Source: Perkinsus marinus ATCC 50983
Lineage: Eukaryota > Perkinsozoa > Perkinsida > Perkinsidae
DNA: 64,000 nt
Direction: 5' to 3'
Assembly: GCF_000006405.1 (NCBI RefSeq)
Contig: NW_003205333.1
Location: 53,494-117,493 of the forward strand
Part shown: piece by piece, positions 43,056 through 52,684 of the stretch
Layout of the letters: the number at the start of each line of letters is the position of its first letter
Position numbering within the stretch: position 1 is the first letter of the stretch
Notes under the pieces: model-generated
Database searches by the model: none
What the model was told of the DNA's origin: nothing
What the model saw: only the letters and a program-made list of their open reading frames with translations
Program-made: the position numbers and the translations under genes

Positions 43056-45567
43056 TTACTCATCCATCTCTTCCTCACACTCCTCCTCCTCTTCCTCCTC
43101 CTGCTTAAGAGCTGAAAGCACACTACCTAGGACCAGACCCACATGCCCATCTACTACCAGCCATAGCTTCATCGCGTTCCTTCAAGGACTTGTCTACAAC
43201 ATCCAAAAGTTGCCTGTTGATTCGCATCTCTACTGGGGACATTTCGTACTTGGTGAGGACATTTTGACGCTCCCTAAGGTCGCCCTACTCCGAAAAGAGA
43301 AACCTACATTTTATTACTTATCCCTCATCTGCCTCTCCAAAAGCTTTCTGTGCTCAACATTAAATTCGCGTCGTTGTTGAGCACGCAAGGCTTCGTTTTC
43401 TCGATACCTGACGTCTTTGGATGCAGCGTCACGCGCCACAAAATTCCCACGCTTTAGTGTCGCTTTCTAAGATCTGAGCTTGCAGGTCCTTCAGCATCTG
43501 ATTGTGTTTCTTACGAGATTCCCTCTCGGCCATTTGGTGGAATAGATACCTACCACAACTCATAAGCCAACGACCCAGGTTCGATCCCCGGGGCCTCCCA
43601 ATACTCCTGCGTCTCCTGCCGGATCTCCCTTAGCCTCTCTTCCTTCAACCTCTCTCTCTCCTCAGCTCTAGCGTTGGCCTCAGCCAGCTGCCTATCCGCT
43701 CTGTCCTCCATCTCATTCGCCTTAGCATTCTGCTCCTTCACCACCTACATTCGTTCGATTGTCTTATTAAATATACGAATTCGAACAGGAGACTACAGGA
43801 ACTAATGAAAATTATTTCCAAAATTTCCTCAGAAGTCACCAACATTTGCACATTTCCTCACACTGCCATCTACACTTGCTATCATCACCCACAACCTCGT
43901 TACCGTATCTTGCATAGTTTCCATCAGAGCTTTCTGTCGGGCAACACGAGCCTCTAGTTCATCCTTCCTAGCCTGACATCCATCCCACATAGAGTACTTC
44001 TCCTCCTCAAAAATATCTTCTATTACCTTTTCTTGCGCATCTAGTATCCTGTTGTACTCTGCCATACTCTCGATATCAAATTGAATTTGCCTCAGCCGCT
44101 CCTCCTCACGAATCTTCCTTTCCTTCACATTCTCCTTCATGATGGTCACCATAGCATCCTTCTGGGCCTGAGAGAACTCTCATGAGAAAAGGTACGAACC
44201 AGAGAGGAAAGAATATCTTAGGTTGCCCCTACAAAGATTCAAAATAGGTCCGTACCTGCTTCCTCTGGAGTATCTTCTTTTTCTCCAAAGCCATCTCTCT
44301 GGTGATCTTCGCCACCAGCTTAGCCTCCTCATTCCTACACCCCCAGCCTCCCAATACCACTCCATCATCAACTTCCCTCACCTGCGCTTCTCCTCTTCTC
44401 TCTCCTGCCTAGCCTTATCAAAGTTCATCTGCAGTTCCCTATCCTTTTGCTCCTACCAGCCAAACTCCATCTATTCCCAACCGAAACTGCTGCTGACCTT
44501 GATCGCTTTATCTCGTCTCTCCGCATTCACCTTGTCCTCGTACTTCTGCCATTCGTCGATTTCGATTAGCTGATTCTCCTTGAACCTGCAGAGGAATTGT
44601 CAACATGCCATACCACTCCATCGCTACTTCTTCTCCTCCTCCACCAGCTGAGCCTTGCGCGATCGAGACTCTCGCATCTACAACGGCAAGTCGATCAACG
44701 CCACAATGAAAATATCAACTCCTACTTGTCGTCTCAAATCCTCAGCCAGTCGTTTCTTCACCTCCAGCTCGTTCAACTTCTGTCGAATGCTGTCTTGCTC
44801 ATGCAGATATCGCGAGTACCTGCACACCGAGAGGTCCCAGGTTCGATCCCTGCACCCGGCATTACTCATCCAGCCTACTCCAGTTATATCTCCTCTGCTC
44901 ACCTCCCTCAATTGCCCGTCCATTTACACTCAGCCCCTCCTCATCTACGACCAACCCATCACCCACTTCACAGAGTAGTAGCCTCTACCTTCTGGAATCG
45001 CCTCCATCGTGTTGGTTGGTCTCTGAGGCCCCCTATAGCTGCTACCACCAGACCGCTGACTGTACGCACTAACCCCACTGACGACCGAAACCTGATCGAA
45101 CTGCCAGTGGTAGACCTAATCCTATGCTCCTTCCTACTCCATCATCTCCCTTCAAAGCACCACAATCGACCTTTTTCTGAATTCGACGCTCAAGCCTATT
45201 GAGATTCGCCTCTGACATCATCACGATCAGCGCAGTATGAAAGATTCCATGTATTACCGGTAACGGGAATATTGGTGTTGTCCAGAAGCCTGTTAACCTC
45301 CTTTTTGATAATAGCACTTTTTTCACTACGACAATCGTCCTTGTCGGGGTCCTCATGAGTTGAGTGTTTCTTCTTCAACTTATTAACGATCAAGTCCTTC
45401 ATCTCTTCACGCTTCTTAATAGCCAGCAGCTTCTCTCTGACCACACCTCACTTTCTGATGAAAAAACCGTCAAATGCCTCCTACCGTCTAGCTGGGGAGA
45501 TCGCGGCAGAGATGGCTGGCTCGTCATCGGCCTTGGTGTTGGGTAGTTGCTTTGGAGGATAAGCCAT
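43056..45567 (-). CDS. Coiled-coil protein (possible axonemal family)
   Basis: Start MAYPPKQLPNTKADDEPAIS at 45567. Exons: EKLLAIKKREEMKDLIVNKL; KSAIIKKEVNRLLDNTNIPV; ANLNRLERRIQKK; LREVS/RYLHEQDSIRQKLNELEVKK; KERKIREEERLRQIQFDIES; YNRILDAQEKVIEDIFEEEK; RQLAEANARAEERERLKEER; MAERESRKKHNQMLKDLQAQ; ending ALKQEEEEEEECEEEMDE and TAA (43056-43058). Almost continuous heptad-rich helix. The arrangement recalls ciliary coiled-coil proteins, but I cannot name a family. Introns at 43550-43594 and 44820-44902 carry antisense tRNA-like sequences, and two others (near 44343 and 44605) contain GGAGTGGTAT. Confidence 0.68.
43550..43594 (+). repeat. tRNA-like sequence at an exon/intron border, antisense to the gene
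   Basis: CGACCCAGGTTCGATCCCCG then GGGCCTCCC. On the gene strand either a non-canonical intron covers it, or a 25-nt GT-AG intron follows and the T-arm is read as protein (EAPGIEPG). Confidence 0.55.
44820..44902 (+). repeat. tRNA-like sequence in coiled-coil gene intron, antisense
   Basis: On the gene strand, an 83-nt GT-AG intron contains GCAGGGATCGAACCTGGGAC ending 13-15 nt before the 3' splice site. The flanking exons join LREV/RYLHEQDS in frame. Confidence 0.72.
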
Positions 45568-45687
45568 AGTAGTTGAGCTAGAATGTGTGGAAGATCGCGA
45601 AGGAAATTGGCGAGATCTTGCGACCTTGATAAATCTTGCATTTCCTCAACGCATCACCGCGCGCGTTGTTCCATTTTTAACGTCAAG
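45568..45687. promoter_or_regulatory. 120-bp divergent intergenic region
   Basis: Only 120 bp separate the minus-strand start at 45567 from the plus-strand start at 45688, so the two promoters must share this piece. No TATA-like motif is obvious. Confidence 0.5.
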
Positions 45688-47128
45688 ATGGTCGTCGAGT
45701 TCCAGCGGAAGCGTCAAGTGCCGTAAGTGTACCTGATGTGTATCTTGCATGCACAACCTCAAGATTCCTCTCAGTTTCTACACTACCGATATTCAGATTT
45801 CTATTGGGCATTCAGCCACATGTCCTCCACTACTGCAATATCACCACCTGAGGCCAGTCCAGAGGCTGACCGGGTCGGCTCGGGTAAAGAGGAGGGGGAG
45901 GAGCCGAAAGTGCTGCCTTGTCGAGTTACTTGCCGTGCTCCCAATGTTGAGATTGATCTGCATGCTAGGTAGTAGGGATGATGTACGTTTTCGGACCTAT
46001 TTTGAATCTTGCACACCGACACCTAAGATATTTCATCCCATTCTAGAGGAGGGAATTTCTTCATGCTTTCCATTAGTGTATTCCGACGGCAAGGAGAGCT
46101 CACCAATTCGTCGTCATCATCATCATCCTGTTCATACGTCCCCGATGGGGCTGTGTTTTTCAATAGCCACTCAGCGTGTGATGGTAGTAATTCCCTCTCA
46201 TACCATCTCTCAGAGAACTCGTCATCCATCTTAGGCGCTGTGACGTTGGACGAGTCCGATGGGGGTTCAATTCTACTCGACTGCAATAGGATAGAAAAAG
46301 ACAGAGTGATTGTCATGTGTGGCAGTTGCTACAACAACGAGAACATTCTTGACGTAAGCATAGATGTGTGGTGCTACTTGTGATCCGGTCGATGATGCGG
46401 TTCAGTAGAGTTTCAAACACTAGTGAAAAATATATATTCCACGACTATTGCATATATCGCGTTTTTCACAGAGTGTTACGCCACTTCACGTAAAATGGGT
46501 GAAACTTCGTTGCGAGAAAACGAATGGTGGCGACACTATAAAAGTTATAGGGGTAGTTTAGGAGAAATCTTTATTTTTTTCTGTAGACATCTATCCGAAC
46601 TCATGTACAAACTTCCATAGTTAGCTTTGGAAACTCCTGAGCTTAGCTGAGGAATGCGAACATATATTCCTACTCCAACACTGTATAGTAAAACTCCTGA
46701 GTTTAGCTGAGGAAAGCGAACATATATTCGTACTCCAGCACTGTATAGTAAAACTCCTGAGCTTAGCTGAGGAAAGCGAACATATATTCCTACTCCAACA
46801 CTGTATAGGAAACTCCTGAGCTCAGCTGAGGAATGCGAACATATATTCCTACTCCAACACTGTATAGGAAACTCCTGAGCTCAGCTGAGGAATGCGAACA
46901 TATATTCCTACTCCAACACTGATGTAGTTACCTGGACTGGAGTTCCTCATTAGAGCTGAAGTTGATGGCAGGGTCCTCTACCGGGCTACTAGTGATGATA
47001 TATTTGAAAGAAAATTCGGAGCTAAACTGGCGGCTCAGGTGAAAAGGAACAGACAATCGGGTAATACGAACGGGAAGAACGGCTATGCGTTGACGGTCCC
47101 ACCCGATGAATTTAGTAGTAGAAGTTGA
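45688..47128 (+). CDS. Unrecognised gene with repeat-filled intron
   Basis: Exon 1 MVVEFQRKRQVP (ends at a GTAAGTG donor); exon 2 HMSSTTAISPPEASPEADRV...VLPCRVTCRAPNVEIDLHA; exon 3 includes YVPDGAVFFNSHSACDGSNS and LDESDGGSILLDCNRIEKDR-VIVMCGSCYNNENILD; last exon VDGRVLYRATSDDIFERKFG-AKLAAQVKRNRQSG, ending TGA at 47126-47128. The roughly 600-bp intron between exon 3 and the last exon contains element B6 and the five-unit A array. Several paired cysteines suggest a metal site; no family recognised. Confidence 0.55.
46405..46508 (-). mobile_element. Element B copy B6
   Basis: AGAGTTTCAAACACTAGTG ... CCACTTCACGTAAAATGGGT then GAAACTTC. Intronic, reversed. Confidence 0.75.
46624..46921 (-). repeat. 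Five tandem copies of the element-A terminus (about 60 bp each)
   Basis: Each unit reads AAACTCCTGAGCTYAGCTG, AGGAAWGCGAACATATATTC, CTACTCCAACACTGTATAG. The copies are 90% or more alike by eye, and the whole array lies inside one intron. Confidence 0.93.
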
Positions 47129-47247
47129 TAGCTTCGCATTATGGAGGGAGAATTGCTGTTACAGTAAAATTAGAGTTATTGTTACGATAGAATTTTCCCA
47201 TATCTCAGCTGCCAGTTGAACGCCGTTAATATTCATCATATAGTATT

Positions 47248-47362
47248 TGAGCTTCGCCACCCGTTTTACGTTAAATGGCGTAATACTCTGTGAAAAAAGG
47301 CGATATTTACGACCTGTAGTAGTCGTAAAATATGTTTTTCACACCACTAGGGTGAAACTCCA
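47248..47362 (+). mobile_element. Element B copy B7
   Basis: TGAGCTTCGCCACCCG ... CACTAGGGTGAAACTCCA, intergenic. Confidence 0.8.
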
Positions 47363-47536
47363 TGAAATATAAATACTTATAAGTAATGCTTAATAAGAGT
47401 TGTCGGACGCACGACAGAAGTCGGTATAAAAATCGACAAGAATAGATCTTGACAATCTTCTGATCATCATCACCGTGGCACAAGGCGAACAATGAGATTT
47501 TTACATCCGATGAATAATATATAATATTAATAACAA

Positions 47537-47665
47537 TGGAGTTTCACCCTAGTGATATGAAAAACACTAGTGAAAAACATATTTCACGACTACTAGATAG
47601 CGCGAATATCGCGTTTTTTTATGGAGTATTACGCCACTTCGCGTAAAACGGGTGGTGAAACTCCA
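47537..47665 (-). mobile_element. Element B copy B8
   Basis: TGGAGTTTCACCCTAGTG ... CGGGTGGTGAAACTCCA, full length with both ends. It ends 28 bp before the ATG at 47694. Confidence 0.9.
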
Positions 47666-47693
47666 ATATTATTATCAATAGATAATATAAAAG

Positions 47694-49752
47694 ATGATGT
47701 CATCAGGTTTGCTCACCCAGCTGCCTACTACCTCAGTATCATCGACCTTCATGAGGCTTACGGACGGTGGTGGCTCGGTTCACTATCCTAGTGTTATCGT
47801 CGGCGTCTTTGTATTTGACAGGGGAGGTAGTCTTATTAGTTTGGTTACCCGTTCCGACTCAGCCGTTTTTATTCAGCTTGGCACTTTGTCCGAGTTGGGC
47901 AGACTTGCCAAGGTACTAACATGATATCGATGAAGGCCGACATAGCCTCGATACCGTCTAAGATTAGCAAGGAGAAGATAGACTCTCCAGGACTATCTGT
48001 AATCGCACTCCATGGTGTGGGTTAAGGAGCATTGTATGTACTTCGTGCTTCGACGTCGTATTCGGCAGTCGGGGAGGAGCCAGTTTTGTCACAGTGTGGG
48101 CATAGTTAACTACATGTGTTAGTGACAATATGAAATATACAATATAGTGAGAATGCTGAAGACTTCCAACCTCGTGTGTGAGTTTGCATACTTATAAAAA
48201 AAGTTTAATCAAAAAGTTAAAATCATTGAAAAACGTTGAAGTAGAAACGATTTAAAAAAGTCGTGGATTCAGCTGGAGGAAACGAATAGGCTTTGTCGCA
48301 TAGTGGTTGGGTCTAACTCGAAGCCCAGGCTGATATACTCCGTTACATCATATCTAGACTCCAGTGCTTTGCTCGTGTGCGGCGAGAGCGCGGGAATTTT
48401 CGTTTTGAATTGGTAGAATGACAATTTGCTCTATTTTGATTTTCTCGCTGTTTTCAGTACTCGATATTTGATGCTAATGCGAATGGTCTGGGGACGACCG
48501 GCAGCGCACAGGATGCAGACGCTGTCTCGGGAGTCAAGGCCGACTCTAATGGGCCTCCAGCTAATAGAGTTTCTCAAGATGAGTAGTGTGGGAGTGGCAA
48601 TTTGGGATAGTGGTATGCGTATCTGCTAGCTTGCGTGAGGTCGTTGGTTCGATTCCTAGTAGCAGCATGTGTATAAGTGCAGATTCCAACGTATCTCATA
48701 CCACTCCTTTGCTTGCTCATCCAGATATGATGCCCTCGTTACCAAGTTCAGCGCGCTGGCGACTGCTCACAACAAGCTGCAAACTGAATACTCTACATTA
48801 GAGATTGAGGTATTAGCAAACTCACTTGTCCATCATCATCATTGTCTGTGTTTAGATTACTCATAGGGATGCTAAGATCGAACAGCTGACGAAAGAGTAT
48901 AGGGCAATGGAGTCTCGGTAGGCCTGACATGACGCGTTGGGTTCTTTCTTCTTATCGAGTGTGATTTACTAGGATGACGTGTTGAAGGTATAGAGGAATG
49001 GCAATAATGTAGTATTACTATGTGTATCGCAATTTACTCGGGATGCCGTGATTCGAATGATGGTGTAATGTCTAGGTACGAGTCGGTTCTACATCAGTCA
49101 CAATTGACTTCATCTGACTTTCGTATTCTCTTGGATCAGAATCTCGNNNNNNNNNNNNNNNNNNNNNNNNNNNNNNNNNNNNNNNNNNNNNNNNNNNNNN
49201 NNNNNNNNNNNNNNNNNNNNNNNNNNNNNNNNNNNNNNNNNNNNNNGTAGTAGCGCTCTCATGAGCTGTATGATATGGATGTGATCCAGATGAGGGTATT
49301 TCGTCATTACCGTTGTGCCCTCCGCATCGACTTGAGGAGACAGAAGCAGTCGATCAGCATAGCAAGGACCATTCTTTGTCCGGAGGTAGTGTGGCCTGTC
49401 GCCGAATTTGACCTTTTGTTGTTGTTACATTGAATGCCGTTTAGCTCGGACGATACCGAAGTCATTTAGAAGCTGGTCTAGCAAGATGCTGAAGGGGTCT
49501 GGCAAGAAGAAATCATCACCAGGTTGGTGCGGAAGGGAAATGCTGTTTACTTCATCGCGGCTTACAGGTTCAACAGTAATAGATACGAGTATCGGTGGAA
49601 CGCCGAAGTCCCATACGCCACCTAGTGACGTGTCGTCATCAGAGGGACGCAGTCCTATTACGGCTAAGAAGCATCATCATCATCATGGGCATTCGGAGGC
49701 TGAGATTGGAAGTATTACGCGATACGCAACAGAGAGGATAGAGCGAATATAG
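47694..49752 (+). CDS. Unrecognised coiled-coil gene interrupted by an assembly gap
   Basis: Start MMSSGLLTQLPTTSVSSTFM; exon 1 continues YPSVIVGVFVFDRGGSLISL...LGTLSELGRLAK. Later exons: IPSKISKEKIDSPGL; YSIFDANANGLGTTGSAQDA; YDALVTKFSALATAHNKLQT-EYSTLEIE; DAKIEQLTKEYRAMESR. After the gap: PHRLEETEAVDQHSKDHSLS; LKGSGKKKSSP; STVIDTSIGGTPKSHTPPSD...KKHHHHHGHSEAEIG, stop at 49752. The 142-nt intron 48583-48724 contains the most complete tRNA-like element. The gap removes unknown sequence, so the two halves might belong to different genes. Confidence 0.5.
48092..48290 (-). mobile_element. Element A copy A10, diverged
   Basis: CAGTGTGGGCATAGTTAACT then ACATGTGTTAGTGACAATAT, with a poorly kept distal end. 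Intronic. Confidence 0.6.
48583..48724 (+). repeat. Most complete tRNA-like intron (A-box, B-box and tail)
   Basis: A GT-AG intron with GGATAGTGGTATGCG (A-box-like), GGTTCGATTCC (B-box) about 45 nt on, AGCAGCAT, then the shared tail CTCATACCACTCCTTTGCTT and acceptor CATCCAG. Removal joins SQDE to YDALV in frame. Confidence 0.72.
49147..49246. other. Assembly gap (100 N)
   Basis: Exactly 100 N, the usual placeholder for a gap of unknown size. It lies inside the 47694-49752 gene. Confidence 0.99.
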
Positions 49753-50187
49753 AAACCTAGATTAAACTTCACCGCGACGACACAGGAATGGTCTTATGGA
49801 ATGATGAGAATATATACAGCGTACATGACATGAATGTTGGCTTGCGGAAACATCTGAAATTTTGGTGTAGGAGTATATGTTCGTTATCCTCGGCTCGGAA
49901 GTTTTATCGCTCATTTTAGGAGTTTATGTATGTGAATTCGGGTAGAATTGTGAAAAAAACACTAAGGAGAATTTTCAAAAATTTTCGGATATTTTCCAAT
50001 CTTATCAGGTGCGCTGTCAGTTAAAGAGGAGGTATGAGTGATGATTTTCTTTACTGTGTAAATCGTCGTGTTACATTATTCGGAGCGTTTCTATCACAAT
50101 TTATCGGTATAGTTACTCTAATTCCACATTTGTTGTGTTTTTACCCGTGAATAATCGTTGATAGTTAGTTTGTATCTTCACTTTAAC
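49753..50187. other. Spacer with a decayed element A
   Basis: Apart from the element at 49862-49999 nothing is recognised. Confidence 0.4.
49862..49999 (+). mobile_element. Element A copy A11, decayed
   Basis: GGTGTAGGAGTATATGTTCG then TTATCCTCGGC and GAATTCGGGTAGAATTGTG. Ends eroded. Confidence 0.5.
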
Positions 50188-52028
50188 ATGACAGATTTTG
50201 CAGATCTCGGAGCTCACTGTGCGGAGCCGTACTGTCACCAACAGGATTTCCTCCCCTTTGAATGCGATCGATGTCATAAAGAGTAATACGATCTACTCGA
50301 GGAGTGGTATGGACTTGGTATTATCTCAGGTTTTGCCTTGACCATAGAACGTACGAGGCACACAACTGTCCCTATCTCGATTCAGCCTCGTATAATAAAC
50401 AACAAGTTATCATCTGTCCACTGTGCAGGTCTTCAGTGCACTTGGTGAGTATATTTATTTTGCGATGAAAAATATATATTTTCCTCACTACTTGTGATGA
50501 ATAAATTTTTAAATTTTTTGGAGGGTGAGAGACGCCTTCTGTGGAAGTATGTGATATAAACTATCAGTGTTGCTATAGTTGGATTATGACGATGATCATC
50601 GGTTCTTACGCGACTTGAGAGGGACATGACTAGGTTTTAGTACTGGGAGAAAATATGCATATGGTCAGCTGTGTGTGTTGGTGATGACAATATGAAAATC
50701 CTATGTAGATAGCAATGCTTACATTGTTTATGCGATATACTTCAAATCAATTCTAATAACTAATGCTAATTCGTAACATTTGCATATCAAATTAACACAC
50801 ACTGTAATCGCTGTAATTCTTCCGAGGAATTTTATGTTGTACACGTTTTCTTGGATTTGGGTAATTTTTTTCAGTTGCCTGGCGAGACGGAAAACGCTGC
50901 GTTCGAGCGGCATTCAAATTCATCAGCGTGTAAGCCGGAAGACTACAGCAAGCCGCGACTGCAGAAATGCCCTGTAGAGGTACTAACACTTATGCATGTT
51001 GGTGGACATACCCTGTTCGTAGGGTTGTCGAGAACGTTTGACGGAAGTCAACTCTTACCAGTGTCCTGAATGCCATGTTAAAGTGTGTCTGAAGCACCGA
51101 TATGAGGACGTTCACCCTTGCAAAGAGTAATACCATTTACGACTCTACGTGTGTTTTTCTAACTTAGTTTTTTTTCCAATGATTTTATATAATATTCATA
51201 CATACATATATCTATAGTGTAGTTTTAATTGTGAATTATTCTATGAGGAGGAAGTAAAAGAAAATTTTTATAAAATATTTCTGTAACAAGATTAATTTCT
51301 TCGAAAAATTTAATTTTCTGTATCAGTGGAGTTTCGCCCGTTTAACGTGAAGTGGCATAAAACTCTGTGAAAAACCCGATTTTCTCACTATGCAGTAGTC
51401 GTGAAATATGTTTTTCACATTACGGGTGAAACTCCATTGTACACTTCGTATTTACAAGAACAAAAGTTCTACGTACAGAATTATGATTTTCTCTGTGATT
51501 GCATTTATTCACTCATTTCTCCAGTTTGGAAAAATATGTATATGGTTTTCTATGTGTTTTGGTGACAATGTGGAAATTCTGAGGAAATTTGGGGAAATTT
51601 TCATCGATTTTTGCGCACTTTTATGATTAGTGAAGAAATTTCTGGGCTCAGCTGAGGAAAGCGAACATATATTTCAACGCTGCCTCTGTGAGTCAGGTGG
51701 AAAACACGAGGGCTCAGTAGAGCATCGTATCGGGGGCCTTCTGGTAAGGCCGTGAAGAAAAGTCCAGTAGTGGGTGGTAACTCTACGAAGGTTGCTGGTG
51801 GTCATGGAAATAGAGCTGATCAGTGGCGCTGTCGGAAATGTGAGTATCTTGAGGTTGACCGACATAGATACAGAATATGTCAGGTTTCTGGCTGTTGATC
51901 AGTCTGAATCTCACTTTGTTGTATGCTGTTGCCTCTTCCTAGGTTCCTTGATTAACAATGGTGATGTTACGACTTGCGTTGCATGCGGGTATACACCAGT
52001 GGGACGACAGAACTGCGCTGTACAATGA
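50188..52028 (+). CDS. AN1-AN1-RanBP2-type zinc-finger protein (ZFAND2-like)
   Basis: Start MTDFADLGAHCAEPYCHQQD followed by FLPFECDRCHKE/FCLDHR...AHNC: the first AN1 finger, with the ZFAND1/2 signature LG.HC....C...DFLP. Then VIICPLCRSSVHL. A second AN1: CPVEGCRERLTEVNSYQCPE-CHVKVCLKHRYEDVHPC. The C-terminal exons give WRCRKCEYLE joined to GSLINNGDVTTCVACG, a W-x-C-x2-C...N...C-x2-C RanBP2-type finger, ending RQNCAVQ, TGA at 52026-52028. ZFAND2 proteins act with the proteasome and p97; RanBP2 fingers often bind ubiquitin, so a ubiquitin/proteotoxic-stress role is inferred. Introns hold A12, A13 and B9. Confidence 0.82.
50644..50704 (-). mobile_element. Element A fragment A12
   Basis: CTGGGAGAAAATATGCATAT then GGTCAGCTGTGTGTGTTGGT; one end only, intronic. 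Confidence 0.65.
51327..51436 (+). mobile_element. Element B copy B9
   Basis: TGGAGTTTCGCCCG ... CGGGTGAAACTCCA, intronic in the AN1 gene. Confidence 0.88.
51521..51682 (-). mobile_element. Element A copy A13
   Basis: CCAGTTTGGAAAAATATGTA ... GGGCTCAGCTGAGGAAAGCG ... TTTCAACGCTG. In the same intron as B9, ending about 15 nt before the acceptor. Confidence 0.78.
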
Positions 52029-52301
52029 GCAAGTACCGAGATGAAAATCGTCGTTACCATCACGGAGGAGTAAAATACCATTTGTGTTGCTGTTGTTACA
52101 AGTAGCACAGTTTTAGATAATTTCTGTATTTACTTCTGCAAAATTTACTACCAAATACTCGTTACTTTGCCGTCCCTCACACTCTACAGGTAAAACGCCT
52201 TCGACGTGAGTGTTGATACTACAGTTGAAGTTGCTGTTGTCCATCCGGAAGCATTATTATCGTCTTGGAAAACACGTGAAGTGTTCGTGTTGTCAATAAA
52301 T

Positions 52302-52429
52302 TGGAGTTTCACCCTAGTGATATGGAAAACACTAGTGAAAAATATATTTCACGACTACTGTGTATCACCGCGAATATCGCATTTGTCACAGCGTATTACC
52401 GCACTTCAGAAAAAACGAGTGAAAGTTCA
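52302..52429 (-). mobile_element. Element B copy B10
   Basis: TGGAGTTTCACCCTAGTG ... GAGTGAAAGTTCA; intergenic. Confidence 0.78.
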
Positions 52430-52684
52430 TTACTGGATCTGAGATCAGGCTGCAGTTGCCTTTTTTGTTGATGTTCTATGCCTCACCGTAGAGGCTACTC
52501 GAATACTTTCCAACATCGGTGCAATAGAGGAATAAGTGAGTAGGGAAGTTGATCAGGAAAATAGTGAAGAATTCTCATACCACTCCTTTTCCAACTCGTG
52601 GTGGTGGTGTTGTTAGGTCGGACGGTACGAAAGGTTCTCGACCGGGACGTGTTGCCGAGTCTCCCACCGGCACTGCCAACATGC

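Noticed and set aside
43056-45567. Naming the coiled-coil gene as a specific ciliary protein (such as CFAP45 or MNS1)
   Set aside because: Coiled-coil similarity alone is not specific enough by eye.
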